Notes: a model not told the origin generated them from the letters alone. A stretch of DNA of 64,000 nucleotides from an uncultured Clostridiaceae bacterium (GCA_946405135.1 CAMJGD010000010.1:1-64000); one strand, 5' to 3'; shown: positions 46,656 to 58,004, numbered from the stretch's first letter. Made by a program: numbers and translations.

Positions 46656-46770
46656 TACCTACACCTCTTTATATCAAATTTTATAATGTTTAACTAACTA
46701 CTATATTATAACATTTTTCGTAATCTATTCAATAATTTTTTCACAAAATCTCAATTATATAAGTTAAATT

Positions 46771-47229
46771 TTATTTTAATGTAACTTTCATGAATTTACT
46801 TCCAGCTTTTTTTGCTTTGTAATCTACATCTATTGATTCTACTATTTCGGAATTGGTTATAACCATAGGAGTTATTGGAGATACTTTTGATTCTAAATAT
46901 TCTCTATCAAAGAAAAGCAACTTATCTCCTACAGCAACTTTATCCCCTACTTTTACGTAGTGGGCAAAACCTTTACCTTCTAATTTTACTGAATCAAGAC
47001 CTATATGTATTAGTATTTGTATTCCTTCTTCTGTTTTTAAAGCAATAGCATGTTTAGCTTCATATACTAATATCACTTCGCCATTTACAGGAGAATAAAC
47101 AAAGTTACCTGAAGGTTCAATGGCTATACCATCCCCCATTATTTTTTTATTAAATAAATAATCATTTACCTCAGTTAAATGAAGAATCTTTCCATCAATT
47201 GGTAAAGAAATCATCACTTCTTTGCTCAT
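46771..47229 (-). CDS. PTS glucose-type IIA protein (Crr-like)
   Basis: 152 residues, a stand-alone EIIA of the glucose/N-acetylglucosamine class. It accepts phosphate from HPr at histidine 75 (IQILIHIGLDSVKLEGKGF); histidine 60 (YEAKHAIAL) is the second active-site residue. YSPVNGEVI is a family motif. GGGGTGAT precedes the ATG. The sugar-specific IIB/IIC partner is not in the window. It lies next to ptsH on the same strand, with a short A+T-rich gap. Confidence 0.92.
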   Translation of the reverse strand: MSKEVMISLPIDGKILHLTEVNDYLFNKKIMGDGIAIEPSGNFVYSPVNGEVILVYEAKHAIALKTEEGIQILIHIGLDSVKLEGKGFAHYVKVGDKVAVGDKLLFFDREYLESKVSPITPMVITNSEIVESIDVDYKAKKAGSKFMKVTLK

Positions 47230-47309
47230 TATATCACCCCATTTCGTTATATATATACTATATCATGAAATGGGGTAAATGAAAACCGTTTTATAGGTTA
47301 ATTTTCATT

Positions 47310-48503
47310 TTATTTAATTTTTTGAATAAAATTTTCGAGCCTATTTAGTCCTTCTTTTATGTTTTCCATGGAAGTTGCATAGGATAATCTTATATAGTCA
47401 CTTACTCCAAAGGCATCTCCAGGTATTACTGCAACTTTTTCATCTTCTAGTAATAATCTTGAAAAGTCCAAAGAATCCTTAATTTCTTCTTCATTAAAAG
47501 TTTTCCCTAAGAAGTTAGATATATTTATCATAACATAAAAAGCTCCTTCAGGATTTATACAGCTTAAATTATTTATAGTATTTATCCTACCTACCATGTA
47601 ATTTCTTCTTTTTTTAAATTCATTTATCATAAAATCTACTTTGTCATGACTTCCATTTAAAGCTTCTAATGCAGCATATTGTGCTATGGAGTTTGGATTT
47701 GAAGTAGTATGGCTTTGTATATTAGACATTAGTTTTATTATTTTTTCATTTCCTGCTGCATAGCCTATTCTCCATCCGGTCATGGCATAAGATTTAGACA
47801 CCCCATTAATTACTATGGTTCTATCATAAGCATCTTGAGACAAACTAGCAATACTTACATGTTTTTCATTCCCATATATCAATTTTTCATAGATTTCATC
47901 TGATATAATGATTATATCATGAGCTTTACAAAATTCTGCTATAATCATTAATTCATCTTTTGTATATACAGTACCTGTAGGATTGTTAGGACTATTAATA
48001 ATTATAGCCTTAGTATTTTTTGTTAAATGCTTATTTAAAGCTTCTAAAGTAAATTTATAATTATGTTCTTTATCAGAAGTAACAAAAACTGGTACTCCAT
48101 CAGCTAATTTTATTAGTTCAGGATAGCTAACCCAGTATGGTACAGGTACGAGCACCTCATCCCCTGGATTCAATAAAGCTTGAAAAACATTTGCCAGGCA
48201 TTGCTTTGCCCCAGTAGATACTATAATTTGAGATTGAGTATAACTTAAGTCATTGTCAACTTTAAATTTTTTTATGATAGCATCTTTTAGTTCTGATATC
48301 CCTGAAGCAGGAGTATATTTTGTCATACCTTTTTTTATTGCTTCTATTGCTGCATTTTGGATATTTTCCGGAGTGTTAAAATCAGGTTCTCCAGCACCAA
48401 ATCCTATTACATCTAGCCCTTCAGTCTTCATTTTTTTTGCTTTTGCAGTTATGGATAATGTTAAAGATGGTGATAATTGTTCAGCCTTTCGTGAATATAT
48501 CAT
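47310..48503 (-). CDS. aspartate aminotransferase, AspB type
   Basis: 397 residues. It swaps amino groups between aspartate and 2-oxoglutarate (class I, subgroup I-gamma). GFGAGEPDFNTPENI, IINSPNNPTGTVYT, the PLP lysine in VINGVSKSYAMTGWRIGYA and the carboxylate arginine in YIRLSYATS are visible. The ATG overlaps the upstream PHP gene's stop codon (ATGA), so translation is coupled. A weak AAATGAAAA/TTTTCATTT hairpin (47276-47311) may terminate it. Confidence 0.92.
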   Translation of the reverse strand: MIYSRKAEQLSPSLTLSITAKAKKMKTEGLDVIGFGAGEPDFNTPENIQNAAIEAIKKGMTKYTPASGISELKDAIIKKFKVDNDLSYTQSQIIVSTGAKQCLANVFQALLNPGDEVLVPVPYWVSYPELIKLADGVPVFVTSDKEHNYKFTLEALNKHLTKNTKAIIINSPNNPTGTVYTKDELMIIAEFCKAHDIIIISDEIYEKLIYGNEKHVSIASLSQDAYDRTIVINGVSKSYAMTGWRIGYAAGNEKIIKLMSNIQSHTTSNPNSIAQYAALEALNGSHDKVDFMINEFKKRRNYMVGRINTINNLSCINPEGAFYVMINISNFLGKTFNEEEIKDSLDFSRLLLEDEKVAVIPGDAFGVSDYIRLSYATSMENIKEGLNRLENFIQKIK

Positions 48504-49345
48504 TTTATCTCCCCCAACTTATTAATATGTTTATATTTTAAAATTTTATTTGTTAAATTTTCATCTAGGCCATAAGTGCCCATGAGCAAATCTCCATTAA
48601 TAATAGATCCGTGGCAGTCACTGCCTCCGGTTATCAATAATTTATATTTTTTTGCCATATTATAAAAATTGTTTGTCTGAGATAAATTATGAGCAGGATG
48701 AAATACTTCAATACCTTTAAGCCCATAAACCTTAAACTCTTTAACCATTTCATCCATAAATATACCTTTATAGGTTTCTCCAGGATGTGCTAAAGAAGCA
48801 AATCCTCCTACAGTATTGATTAAACTTAAAGCGTCTTTAAAAGGCATTTTGGATCTTTCTACGTAACCTGGTTTTCCTTTAGCTAGATAATTTTGAAATG
48901 CAGATTTAAAATTTGACACATAACCTTTAGCTACCATAAGTTTAGCTATATGTGCTCTTCCTATAGAAACAACCTTATCTACGTTGAGTTCATCTATTGA
49001 TATGTTTATATTACATTTTTTTAGCCTATCTAAAATTTCATATACTCTGCTTAGTCTATCTTCTTTTACAGATTTTAGCTGCTTATTCAATTCTTCATTA
49101 TTAGGGTCTATAAAATATCCTAAAATATGTACTTCTCTTCCTTTGTATTCTGTACTTATTTCTACACCAGGAATTACATAAAAGTCTTCCTCAGAACATT
49201 CTATATTAATTTGAGAATCTACAGTGTCATGATCTGTAATCGAAATATACTTTAGTTCCTTTTGTTTTGCTAGTTTTATAATTTCCTCAGGACTATAGTT
49301 GCCATCAGAATAATTAGAATGAATATGCAAATCTGAGTATTGCAT
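48500..49345 (-). CDS. PHP-domain phosphoesterase, RNase AM/YciV-like
   Basis: 281 residues of the PHP metallohydrolase family. Metal ligands: SDLHIHSNYSDGNYS at the N-terminus, ISITDHDTVDS, the glutamate in GVEISTEY, ASLAHPGETY and the late GGSDCHG. Homologs such as E. coli RNase AM/YciV act on 5'-phosphorylated nucleic acids or 3',5'-bisphosphate nucleotides. ATG 49345 follows AGGTG by six bases; GTG 49354 overlaps that site. Its TGA overlaps the start of the aminotransferase gene by four bases. Confidence 0.88.
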   Translation of the reverse strand: MQYSDLHIHSNYSDGNYSPEEIIKLAKQKELKYISITDHDTVDSQINIECSEEDFYVIPGVEISTEYKGREVHILGYFIDPNNEELNKQLKSVKEDRLSRVYEILDRLKKCNINISIDELNVDKVVSIGRAHIAKLMVAKGYVSNFKSAFQNYLAKGKPGYVERSKMPFKDALSLINTVGGFASLAHPGETYKGIFMDEMVKEFKVYGLKGIEVFHPAHNLSQTNNFYNMAKKYKLLITGGSDCHGSIINGDLLMGTYGLDENLTNKILKYKHINKLGEIK

Positions 49346-49454
49346 TATTAACACCTGTTTTCTAAAAAATGAAAGATAATATTCATATAAATAGAATATA
49401 ACATTTACTTAACTTATTGTAAATAGTTATAAAAAATCTTATAGAATATTATAA

Positions 49455-49490
49455 AATCATAAGGACTTGCTATTACAAGTCCTTATGATT
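49455..49490 (-). terminator. terminator after spoVS
   Basis: AATCATAAGGACTTG pairs with CAAGTCCTTATGATT around CTATTA, a perfect 15-base-pair stem just past the spoVS stop codon. Confidence 0.9.
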
Positions 49491-49497
49491 TATATAT

Positions 49498-49758
49498 TTA
49501 TCTTGGCTGAACAATTAGTTTAATAGCAGTTCTTTCTTCACCCTCTATTTCAATATCGGTAAATGCGGGAACACAAACTATATCTTTTCCACTAGGAGCT
49601 ACAAATCCTCTTGCAATAGCTATTGCTTTTACAGCTTGATTTACTGCACCTGCTCCTATAGCTTGTATTTCTACAGTACTCTTTTCCTTCAAAATAGCAG
49701 CTAAAGCTCCTGCTACAGAATTAGGATTTGATTTTGTTGAAACTTTTAATACTTCCAT
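49498..49758 (-). CDS. spoVS: stage V sporulation protein S
   Basis: 86 residues, the standard length, fully matching SpoVS: STKSNPNSVAGALAAILKE, IQAIGAGAVNQAVKAIAIA and FTDIEIEGEERTAIKLIV. It is an Alba-fold protein needed for normal progress past stage V of sporulation in Bacillus. AGGGGGTT precedes the ATG. It follows rny, as in Bacillus, but with its own terminator on both sides. Confidence 0.97.
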   Translation of the reverse strand: MEVLKVSTKSNPNSVAGALAAILKEKSTVEIQAIGAGAVNQAVKAIAIARGFVAPSGKDIVCVPAFTDIEIEGEERTAIKLIVQPR

Positions 49759-49897
49759 TAATTTAACCCCCTATAGATTTATATTTTGCTTTGTTTTGTT
49801 GTTTCAATAATATTAAAATATTTATGAAATCTATATTGTATTAATTCTACATTTATTTAAAAAACCCTTTTATAAATTCATACAAATTTAACAAAAA

Positions 49898-49934
49898 TAA
49901 AATACATTTTGTAATATTTACAAAATGTATTTTA
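49898..49934 (-). terminator. terminator after rny
   Basis: TAAAATACATTTTGTAA pairs with TTACAAAATGTATTTTA around TAT, a perfect 17-base-pair A+T-rich stem 12 bases after the rny stop codon. Confidence 0.88.
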
Positions 49935-49946
49935 TATAAGTATTAT

Positions 49947-51497
49947 TTATTTTGCATATTCAATAGCACGGGTTTCTCTAATGACATTTACTTTTATTTG
50001 ACCTGGATATTCAAGTTCATTTTCAATAGCCTTTACTAAATTTCTTGCCATTTCAATAGACCCTGCATCATCAATTTGATCTGGTTTAACCATAATCCTG
50101 ATCTCTCTTCCAGCTTGAATAGCATATGACTTTTCTACGCCCTCATAAGAATTTGCAATTTCTTCAAGTGTTTCTAGACGTTTTATATATGCTTCTAGAG
50201 TTTCTCTTCTAGCTCCCGGCCTTGCGGCAGATATAGCATCTGCAGCCTGAACTAGTACTGCTTCAAGGGATTGCATTTCAATATCACCATGGTGAGCACC
50301 AATAGCATTAACTACAATAGGTAATTCATGATACCTTTTAGCAATTTCTGAACCGATTAAAGCATGAGGTCCTTCTACTTCATGATCCACAGCTTTACCT
50401 ATATCATGTAATAGGCCTGCTCTTTTAGCTATAGTAACATCAAGACCTAACTCAGATGCCATAAGGCCTGCTAAATATGCCACTTCCATTGAATGTTTTA
50501 AAACGTTTTGACCATAACTGGTTCTATATTTTAGTCTTCCTAAAAGTTTGATTAGTTCAGGATGTAATCCATGTACTCCTGTTTCGAAGGTGGCTTGCTC
50601 GCCTTCTTCCTTGATATCATTTTCAATATCTTTTTTAGCTCTTTCAACCATCTCTTCTATTCTAGCTGGATGGATTCTACCATCAACAATTAATTTTTCT
50701 AAAGCAATTCTAGCAACTTCTCTCCTAATTGGATCAAAACTTGAAAGAATTACTGCTTCTGGTGTATCATCTATGATAAGATCTACACCTGTTAAGGTTT
50801 CAAGAGTCCTTATGTTCCTACCTTCTCTTCCTATTATTCTGCCTTTCATTTCATCATTTGGAAGAGCTACCACATGTACTGTAGATTCTGAAACATGATC
50901 TGCTGCACATCTTTGAATTGCACAGGTTATTATTTCCCTAGCTCTCTTGTCAGCTTCTTCTTTAGCTTTTGTTTCAACATCTTTAATCATCATGGCGGTT
51001 TCATGTTTAATTTCCTTATTAACATCATCTAATAACATCTTTTTAGCTTCTTCAGATGTTAACCCTGATATCCTTTCAAGCTCTTCTTTCTGCTTTGAAT
51101 AAATATCTTTTACTTGATTTTCTAATTGTTCAACATCAAGAAGTTTTTTATTCATAATTTCTTCTCTTTTTTCAAGGACATCACTCTTCTTGTCTAAAGC
51201 CTCTTCTCTTTGAATTAATCTTCTTTCTAATCTTTGAATTTCATTTCTTCTTTCACGAGATTCCTTTTCAAAATCAGCTCTTAATTTGTGAACCTCTTCT
51301 TTAGCTTCTAATATAGCTTCCTTTTTTGATGCTTCGGCCTCTCGTTTTGCATTTTCTAAAGTTTCTTCGGCTTCTTTTTCCATCTTTAAGATTTTATCTT
51401 TAGATATCTGAAGTCTTCTACGGAATTGAAGATATATAGCAATAGCAACAACTATAATCAAAATTCCAAAAATTAATATTTTCATTTCTGTACTCAA
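49947..51497 (-). CDS. rny: ribonuclease Y
   Basis: 516 residues. An N-terminal membrane anchor (about 5-25) and a long coiled coil (about 30-190) lead to a KH RNA-binding domain ([17 protein letters not shown]) and an HD endonuclease domain with [14 protein letters not shown] and GAHHGD. It starts mRNA decay at the membrane. I keep the TTG start at 51497, about seven bases after AAGGAGGTG; the internal ATG (51485) is too far from it. In Bacillus rny also lies next to spoVS and close to recA. Confidence 0.95.
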   Translation of the reverse strand: MSTEMKILIFGILIIVVAIAIYLQFRRRLQISKDKILKMEKEAEETLENAKREAEASKKEAILEAKEEVHKLRADFEKESRERRNEIQRLERRLIQREEALDKKSDVLEKREEIMNKKLLDVEQLENQVKDIYSKQKEELERISGLTSEEAKKMLLDDVNKEIKHETAMMIKDVETKAKEEADKRAREIITCAIQRCAADHVSESTVHVVALPNDEMKGRIIGREGRNIRTLETLTGVDLIIDDTPEAVILSSFDPIRREVARIALEKLIVDGRIHPARIEEMVERAKKDIENDIKEEGEQATFETGVHGLHPELIKLLGRLKYRTSYGQNVLKHSMEVAYLAGLMASELGLDVTIAKRAGLLHDIGKAVDHEVEGPHALIGSEIAKRYHELPIVVNAIGAHHGDIEMQSLEAVLVQAADAISAARPGARRETLEAYIKRLETLEEIANSYEGVEKSYAIQAGREIRIMVKPDQIDDAGSIEMARNLVKAIENELEYPGQIKVNVIRETRAIEYAK

Positions 51498-51670
51498 ACC
51501 ATAACACCTCCTTCGCTTTTCTATGAATCTATACTTTAGTCAACATGAAAGCTTAGAAAAGGTGTCATAATGATTCTAACTGTACAATATCATGAATATG
51601 ATAAACCAGTATTTGTATTAATTTTATATTAATTTTTTAATGGTGTCAAGATATATATATAAAACATATA

Positions 51671-51702
51671 AAAAAGCTGCTAAGTTGTTTATGCAGCTTT
51701 TT
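51671..51702 (-). terminator. terminator after recA
   Basis: AAAAAGCTGC pairs with GCAGCTTTTT around a 12-base loop, ten bases after the recA stop codon. Confidence 0.88.
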
Positions 51703-51712
51703 ATCAATTTAA

Positions 51713-52780
51713 CTATTTTTCTTTATCTTGTTTACTGCTACTTTTAGCAGGCTCTTTGCTCTCTTTTTCATCTGCTTTTGCCTTAGGTAATTCATATTTT
51801 TCTCTTATAAGATTTTCTATTTCCAAGGATACCTCAGGATTATCTTTTAAAAACTGTTTGGCATTTTCTCTTCCCTGTCCTAATCTTACATCTTTATAAG
51901 AAAACCATGCTCCACTTTTTTGAACGATTTCTTCCCTTACACCTACATCCAAAATATTACCTTGTCTTGATATACCTTCATTGTACATTATATCAAATTC
52001 TGCTTGTCTAAATGGAGGTGCTACCTTGTTTTTCATAACCTTAACTCTTGTTCTGTTACCTTGAAACTCTTCTCCCTGCTTTATAGAATCTATTCTTCGT
52101 ACATCCATTCTTACAGATGCATAGAATTTAAGAGCTCTTCCGCCAGGAGTTGTTTCTGGATTACCAAACATTACTCCAACTTTTTCTCTAAGCTGGTTAA
52201 TAAAAATAGCAACGCATTTTGATTTGCTTATAGTTCCTGCTAGTTTTCTTAAAGCTTGAGACATAAGTCTTGCTTGAAGTCCTACATGAGAATCTCCCAT
52301 CTCACCTTCTATTTCAGCTCTAGGCACTAAAGCTGCCACAGAGTCTACTACAATTACATCTATAGCACTAGATCTAACTAAAGCTTCAGCTATTTCTAAA
52401 GCCTGTTCTCCTGTATCTGGCTGAGATACTATCAAATTATCTATATCTACTCCAAGAACTTTTGCGTAGTTTGGATCAAGGGCATGCTCTGCATCTATAA
52501 AAGCAGCAGCTCCACCATTTTTTTGTGCTTCTGCAACTATATGAAGTGCTACTGTTGTTTTACCAGAAGATTCTGGTCCATATATCTCAATTATTCTTCC
52601 TCTTGGAACTCCACCTATACCTAAAGCTATGTCTAAATCTAAGCAACCTGTAGAAATAGCATCTACATTTAATACACTGTGCTCTCCAAGTTTCATAACT
52701 GAACCTTTTCCAAATTGTTTTTCTATCTGGCCCATAGCTGCTTCTATAGCCTTTAATTTCTCTCCATCAATATTACCCAT
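51713..52780 (-). CDS. recA: recombinase RecA
   Basis: 355 residues. It forms ATP-dependent filaments on single-stranded DNA for strand exchange and triggers LexA cleavage. Walker [12 protein letters not shown] lies near residue 68, Walker [13 protein letters not shown], the L2 region [22 protein letters not shown], and a lysine-rich flexible tail (about 325-355). It begins at ATG 52780; GAGGATGGTG lies upstream. A strong promoter with SOS box precedes it. In Bacillus cinA lies between pgsA and recA; here it is missing. Confidence 0.97.
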   Translation of the reverse strand: MGNIDGEKLKAIEAAMGQIEKQFGKGSVMKLGEHSVLNVDAISTGCLDLDIALGIGGVPRGRIIEIYGPESSGKTTVALHIVAEAQKNGGAAAFIDAEHALDPNYAKVLGVDIDNLIVSQPDTGEQALEIAEALVRSSAIDVIVVDSVAALVPRAEIEGEMGDSHVGLQARLMSQALRKLAGTISKSKCVAIFINQLREKVGVMFGNPETTPGGRALKFYASVRMDVRRIDSIKQGEEFQGNRTRVKVMKNKVAPPFRQAEFDIMYNEGISRQGNILDVGVREEIVQKSGAWFSYKDVRLGQGRENAKQFLKDNPEVSLEIENLIREKYELPKAKADEKESKEPAKSSSKQDKEK

Positions 52781-52801
52781 AAGGGGGTCACCATCCTCTC
52801 A

Positions 52802-52850
52802 CGAACGTTTGTTCTGATTATATTATAAATTAAAAAATAACAATAGTCAA
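52802..52850 (-). promoter_or_regulatory. recA promoter with SOS box
   Basis: On the minus strand TTGACT (52845-52850) and TATAAT (52822-52827) are exactly 17 bases apart. The SOS box, read on the + strand as CGAACGTTTGTTC (52802-52814; core GAAC-N4-GTTC), lies just after the -10 box, where LexA would cover the start of transcription. Confidence 0.88.
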
Positions 52851-52860
52851 TAACATATAT

Positions 52861-52890
52861 ATAAAAGTTCCTATTAGTAGGAACTTTTAT
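52861..52890 (-). terminator. terminator after pgsA
   Basis: ATAAAAGTTCCTA pairs with TAGGAACTTTTAT around TTAG, between the pgsA stop codon and the recA promoter. Confidence 0.88.
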
Positions 52891-52929
52891 ATAATAAATT
52901 ATTGACATAAATTAATATTTTAATCAGTA

Positions 52930-53520
52930 TTATTTGTCTGTTCTTATAGCATTTTTATTTTTAATAAAGTAATCAAGGCCTGAAACAATAGTTATAATTA
53001 CAGCTGCATACAAAAATAAGTTTGGCATTATGTTAAAAAATCCTTTAAGAAAATTGCTGCTATATACTAATTTGTTTAACTCTGGTTGAGATTGAATATT
53101 AACTGTAAGTAGTAATAGTATGATTGCAATTATTTGAATTACAGTTTTTATTTTTCCCCACCAGCTTGCTGCAATAACTATACCATCGGAAGCAGCTACG
53201 GTTCTGAGTCCTGTAACAGCAAATTCTCTTGCGATTATTATAACAGCAGCCCATCCTGGAATTACATGAAATTCTACAAGGGAAATAAGTGCAGCAGTAA
53301 CCAATAGTTTATCTGCCAAAGGATCCATGAATTTCCCAAAGTTAGTCACTTGGTTGCGACTTCTAGCTATGTATCCATCCAGCTTATCTGTGAGTGCAGC
53401 TATGATGAATATTATTGTGGCTATTACAGTTCCATAGGGAATATCCTGTATGGCTATAAATATTAAAAATACAGGAACCAAAAATATCCTTATTATTGTT
53501 AATTTGTTAGCAAGATTCAT
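52930..53520 (-). CDS. pgsA: phosphatidylglycerophosphate synthase
   Basis: 196 residues, an integral membrane CDP-alcohol phosphatidyltransferase that joins CDP-diacylglycerol to glycerol-3-phosphate. The catalytic signature is complete: DGYIAR...GKFMDPLAD (D-G-x2-A-R-x8-G-x3-D-x3-D) near residues 48-70. Several other membrane helices follow. ATG 53520 overlaps the rimO end by 14 bases; the ribosome site AGGGG lies within rimO. An in-frame TTG at 53529 is possible. Confidence 0.95.
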   Translation of the reverse strand: MNLANKLTIIRIFLVPVFLIFIAIQDIPYGTVIATIIFIIAALTDKLDGYIARSRNQVTNFGKFMDPLADKLLVTAALISLVEFHVIPGWAAVIIIAREFAVTGLRTVAASDGIVIAASWWGKIKTVIQIIAIILLLLTVNIQSQPELNKLVYSSNFLKGFFNIMPNLFLYAAVIITIVSGLDYFIKNKNAIRTDK

Positions 53521-54841
53521 ATTGAACAACCCCTATTAAATCATATTCTAATGTTTTGGTTATTTTAACACTTACTATGTCACCGATTTTTATAGGCAAA
53601 TCGCTCTTAAATATGATAGATCCGTCTATATCAGGTGCCATTTCACTGCTTCTACCTTCATAATACCCTCCATCAAAACTTTCAGCTATTACTTCATATA
53701 CTTTTCCTACTTTTTTTGAATTGATTTCTTTTGAAATATTTTTTTGCAATAGCATTAACTCTTCTTCTCTTTGTTTTTTAATCTCTTCATCTATTTGGTC
53801 TTTCATTAAAGCTGCAGGAGTATCTTCTTCTTGAGAATAAGTAAAAACTCCTAATTTATCAAATTTATATTCAGCTACAAAATCTTTTAGTTCTTCAAAA
53901 TTTTCATTTGTTTCACCAGGAAATCCTACAATAATAGAAGTCCTTAAAACTATATTAGGAATTTGTTCTCGTAAGCTATCTATTATTGATGTTATAGATT
54001 CTTTATCGGTTTTTCTTCCCATTCTTTTTAATACTTCATTACTTGCATGCTGAATAGGTATATCGAGATATTTACATACCTTTATATTTTCTTTTAATAC
54101 ATTAATTAACTCTCTAGTTATTTCTTCTGGATAACAATAAAGTACTCTTATCCATTTAATATCTTTGATTTTGCTTATGCTATCTATAAGCTCTGGTAGT
54201 TTTTTTTCTCCATATATATCTATACCATATCTTGTAGTATCTTGAGCAACTAGTATAACTTCTTTGACACCTTTTCTAGCTAATTCATTAACTTCATCAA
54301 CTATATTTTCTAATTTTCTGCTTCTATATTTTCCTCTTATTTTAGGTATAATACAATAAGTACAAAAATTATCACATCCTTCTGCTATTCTTACATAAGC
54401 AGTATGCTTTTGTGTACTTATTATTCTATTGCCTTCATTTATAATTTCATTACTATAATTACACTTTACTATCTTCTTTTGATTTTTTATAAAATCATTT
54501 ATATATTCATTTAATTTTTCGTAATCATTAACCCCTAATAGTATATCAATTTCAGGCATTAATTCTAAAAGTTCTTTTCCATATCTTTGTGTAAGACATC
54601 CTGTTGCTATAAGCAATTTACATTTATATTTATTTTTATATTCAGCCATTTCTAATATGGTATTAATAGATTCTTGCTTTGATTTTTCAATAAAGCCACA
54701 GGTATTTACTATTATGATATCAGCATTTTTTGCATCAGTAGTAAGCTCATATTCTTTACTGACTTTTTCTAATACTATCTCTGTATCTATTCTGTTTTTA
54801 TCACAACCTAAGCTTACAATTCCTACTTTATATTTATCCAA
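53507..54841 (-). CDS. rimO: ribosomal protein S12 methylthiotransferase
   Basis: 444 residues. A radical-SAM methylthiotransferase that modifies an aspartate of S12. The N-terminal MTTase domain has cysteines in [22 protein letters not shown] and [10 protein letters not shown]; the radical-SAM motif is CDNFCTYC near residue 156; a TRAM domain ends it. The [10 protein letters not shown] signature separates RimO from MiaB, which is also encoded in this window. It overlaps pgsA downstream, and lies in the order ftsK-rimO-pgsA. Confidence 0.95.
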   Translation of the reverse strand: MDKYKVGIVSLGCDKNRIDTEIVLEKVSKEYELTTDAKNADIIIVNTCGFIEKSKQESINTILEMAEYKNKYKCKLLIATGCLTQRYGKELLELMPEIDILLGVNDYEKLNEYINDFIKNQKKIVKCNYSNEIINEGNRIISTQKHTAYVRIAEGCDNFCTYCIIPKIRGKYRSRKLENIVDEVNELARKGVKEVILVAQDTTRYGIDIYGEKKLPELIDSISKIKDIKWIRVLYCYPEEITRELINVLKENIKVCKYLDIPIQHASNEVLKRMGRKTDKESITSIIDSLREQIPNIVLRTSIIVGFPGETNENFEELKDFVAEYKFDKLGVFTYSQEEDTPAALMKDQIDEEIKKQREEELMLLQKNISKEINSKKVGKVYEVIAESFDGGYYEGRSSEMAPDIDGSIIFKSDLPIKIGDIVSVKITKTLEYDLIGVVQYESC

Positions 54842-54930
54842 TTTAGCTCCTCCTAAGTTTCAAAGCATATACACATTTATTGTAAATCTCTTTCAATAAT
54901 TAAACAAGGCTTTTTTATATTATTTTTCTA

Positions 54931-57192
54931 TTAATCTAATTCTTCTCTAGATAAAAGTACTTGCCTTGGTTTGCTTCCATCTTTTTGAGATATAATATTT
55001 TTTTCTTCTAATTGCTCCATTATTCTTGCAGCTCTATTGTAACCTATTCTCAATCTTCTTTGCAATAGAGATGTAGATGCTTGTCCTGATTCAACTACAA
55101 TTTTTATAGCCTCATCTAACAGTTCATCTTCTACTTCTGAATCATTACCTGATACTTCTGTATTTATATGTTCTAATATTTCAGTTTCATAGTCATTTTC
55201 AGTTTTATTTTCTTGAATTCTTATATAATCAACTACTCTTTCTACTTCCTCTTCTGAAATAAATGCACCTTGGACTCTTATAGGTTTTGATGCCCCCACA
55301 GGATAAAATAACATGTCTCCTTTGCCTAATAATTTTTCAGCCCCAGAAGAGTCTAGTATAGTTCTTGAGTCTACTTGGCTTGAAACAGCAAAGGAAATTC
55401 TAGAAGGTATATTAGCCTTAATAACTCCTGTTATTACATCCACAGAAGGTCTTTGAGTAGCTATAACAAGGTGCATTCCAGCAGCTCTTGCCATTTGAGC
55501 TAGTCTTCCTATATAATCTTCTACATCATTAGGGCATACCATCATTAAATCTGCAAGTTCATCTACTATTATAACTATCCATGGAAGTTTTTCCTCTATT
55601 TTATTTTTATTATACAGTTCATTAAAGCTTTCTATATTTCTAACACCATTATCTGCAAATAGCTTATATCTTCTAGTCATTTCATTAACAGCCCAGTTTA
55701 AAGCTGCTGCGGCTTTTTTAGGATCTGTAACTACTGGTATGAGAAGATGAGGAATACCATTGTAAACATTAAGCTCAACTACTTTAGGATCTACCATAAG
55801 CAATTTTACATCTTCAGGAGAATATTTATATAACAAACTTATTATAAGAGTATTGATACAAACACTTTTCCCTGAACCTGTAGCACCAGCAATAAGCAAG
55901 TGTGGCATTTTAGATAAATCTGATACTACACAATTGCCAGAAATATCTTTTCCTAAGGCAAAGGATAGATTCTTTGAATTGTTTTTAAATTCTTCTGAGT
56001 CTAATACCTCTCTTAAATATACAGGAGTTAACTCTTTATTGGGTACCTCAATACCGATGGCAGATTTACCTGGTATAGGAGCTTCTATTCTTACTCCGCT
56101 GGCTGCTAAGCTCAATGCAATATCATCAGAAAGATTTACTATTTTGCTTACCTTTACACCTGCACTAGGTTGAAGTTCATATCTAGTTACTGAAGGACCT
56201 TTAGTAACTTGAATGATTTTAGCATCAACTCCAAAACTATTTAAAGTTTCTTCTAGTTTATTAGCATTGCTTAAAAGATCTTTTTTATCATCCTTATTAA
56301 GTTTTAAATGAGCATTTTGATTTAATAGTTCTGTGGAAGGATACTGATATTCCAAGTTTCCCTCTTCTTTGTTTTCTAATTTAGATGCTATTTCTCTATT
56401 TATACTTTCTTTAACATCATTATCTAATTTGTTGTCCTTATTAGAGTTTTCAGCAGCTGTTTCTTTCTCTGTATGGTTTTCTTCTTCAATATTGGAATTT
56501 TTCATAAAGTCTAATATCTTAATTTTATTATTAATTCCTTTAATAAATTCTTCTCTTTCTTTTATATCTTTTTCACAGTTTAAAGGAAGAGATTTTACTG
56601 AATCATCATTTTTTACTATAATTTCATTCTTTGGTATTTTTTTATTGGTACTTTTATTATTTACATGACTTTTACATTTTATTCCTAGTTCATATAAAGA
56701 TATATCGAAGGTTATAATAAAGCATATAATATATATGGCAATAAAAATTATTATGCATCCAGTCATACCAAGTAACTTATATATAGGTACATCTATCAAA
56801 AATCCTATTATGCCTCCATGAAAAACATCTTTAGAATCCATTATTTTTTTTATTCCATCAGTCACACTACCGTCATAATATGTTTTTATGTTTATCATCT
56901 GTACGAAAAATATAGTATTAAAAAATAATAAAATAATTCCATAAAATTTTTTGTTAAAGGCGTAGACACCTTTTTTCACTATATAGCATGCACCATAAAA
57001 GATCAAAAGAAATGGAAATATATAAGCTCCTATTCCTATTAAGCTGAATAGGGCCTTTTTAGATATACTACCTAAAATACCCATGGCAGAGGAAAATATG
57101 TTAAATATAAATAATATACCTATAGTTATAAGTATTATACCTATTATTTCATTTTTATAATCCTTTTTGTGCTTTTGTTTTGTCTTAGCCAT
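54931..57192 (-). CDS. FtsK/SpoIIIE-type DNA translocase
   Basis: 753 residues. Four N-terminal membrane helices (about 15-180) tether it to the membrane; an acidic/lysine-rich linker (about 190-290) leads to a motor with Walker [14 protein letters not shown] near residue 440 and Walker [13 protein letters not shown]. The gamma winged helix ([21 protein letters not shown]) at the end reads orienting sequences. Members move chromosome DNA across division or sporulation septa. Whether it acts as FtsK, SpoIIIE or both cannot be told; it lies next to tepA and rimO-pgsA, as in Bacillus. Confidence 0.93.
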   Translation of the reverse strand: MAKTKQKHKKDYKNEIIGIILITIGILFIFNIFSSAMGILGSISKKALFSLIGIGAYIFPFLLIFYGACYIVKKGVYAFNKKFYGIILLFFNTIFFVQMINIKTYYDGSVTDGIKKIMDSKDVFHGGIIGFLIDVPIYKLLGMTGCIIIFIAIYIICFIITFDISLYELGIKCKSHVNNKSTNKKIPKNEIIVKNDDSVKSLPLNCEKDIKEREEFIKGINNKIKILDFMKNSNIEEENHTEKETAAENSNKDNKLDNDVKESINREIASKLENKEEGNLEYQYPSTELLNQNAHLKLNKDDKKDLLSNANKLEETLNSFGVDAKIIQVTKGPSVTRYELQPSAGVKVSKIVNLSDDIALSLAASGVRIEAPIPGKSAIGIEVPNKELTPVYLREVLDSEEFKNNSKNLSFALGKDISGNCVVSDLSKMPHLLIAGATGSGKSVCINTLIISLLYKYSPEDVKLLMVDPKVVELNVYNGIPHLLIPVVTDPKKAAAALNWAVNEMTRRYKLFADNGVRNIESFNELYNKNKIEEKLPWIVIIVDELADLMMVCPNDVEDYIGRLAQMARAAGMHLVIATQRPSVDVITGVIKANIPSRISFAVSSQVDSRTILDSSGAEKLLGKGDMLFYPVGASKPIRVQGAFISEEEVERVVDYIRIQENKTENDYETEILEHINTEVSGNDSEVEDELLDEAIKIVVESGQASTSLLQRRLRIGYNRAARIMEQLEEKNIISQKDGSKPRQVLLSREELD

Positions 57193-57276
57193 GCTTTAAT
57201 CACCTCTTTTGTATATTTCTACAAAACCTAAAAAATTCCTTTTAATTTAAATCATAATTTAAACCATAGGAATGAC

Positions 57277-57954
57277 CTATGGTTCATTGCTTTCTATAAA
57301 AAAATTTAACTTGTCAAGTGCCTCTTTAACCCCACCTACTTCATCGATTATTCCATAATCAACGGCTTGTTTTCCAATCAATATAGTACCCATATCATTT
57401 AAAAGTTCATCTGTAGCTAACATAAGCTTTTGAAGAGTAGATTTTTCAATATTTGAAGTTCTTGTTATAAAATCATTTATTCTCTCCTGCATTTTGTTAA
57501 AATATTCAAAAGTCTGGGAAACGCCTATGACTAATCCATTCATTCTAATTGGATGAATGATCATTGTAGCTGATGGAGAAATAAATGAATATTTTGCTGC
57601 GGTAGCTAAAGGAACACCAATAGAATGACCTCCACCTATGACCAAAGAAACTGTAGGCTTACTTAAACTTCTTATCATTTCAGAGATAGCAAGCCCTGCT
57701 TCTATATCTCCTCCCATGGTATTTAGTACAAATAAAATCCCTTTTACTTTTTCATTTTGTTCCATGGCTATGAGTTGTGGTATAATATGCTCATATTTAG
57801 TGGTTTTAGATTGTGGAGACAATGCCATATGTCCTTCTATTTGTCCTATAATAGGTACAACTTGTATGGCTGAATTAAGCTCCATGGGGCTCTGACCTAA
57901 TTCTTTTATAGCTTGAATATTGTCATTTCTTTCATTACTTTCTTCATTGCACAT
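57277..57954 (-). CDS. tepA: ClpP-fold protein TepA
   Basis: 225 residues, a ClpP/crotonase-fold serine hydrolase called translocation-enhancing protein in Bacillus. LVIGGGHSIGVPLATAA carries the nucleophile serine and SATMIIHPIRMNG the histidine of the ClpP-type active site. The N-terminal 35 residues are polar and probably disordered. ATG 57954 lies six bases after TAGGAGGG; the in-frame ATG at 57987 has none. It is between lysC and ftsK in the conserved order. Its cellular role is poorly known. Confidence 0.9.
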   Translation of the reverse strand: MCNEESNERNDNIQAIKELGQSPMELNSAIQVVPIIGQIEGHMALSPQSKTTKYEHIIPQLIAMEQNEKVKGILFVLNTMGGDIEAGLAISEMIRSLSKPTVSLVIGGGHSIGVPLATAAKYSFISPSATMIIHPIRMNGLVIGVSQTFEYFNKMQERINDFITRTSNIEKSTLQKLMLATDELLNDMGTILIGKQAVDYGIIDEVGGVKEALDKLNFFIESNEP

Positions 57955-58004
57955 ATTAACCCTCCTATACAAAGTTATTTTATACATATAGGGAGGTAAA
58001 TATA

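Noticed and set aside
57266-57283. Short palindrome CCATAGGAATGACCTATGG at the tepA end
   Set aside because: The stem is short with no T-run; it overlaps the stop codon and is weaker than the other terminators.
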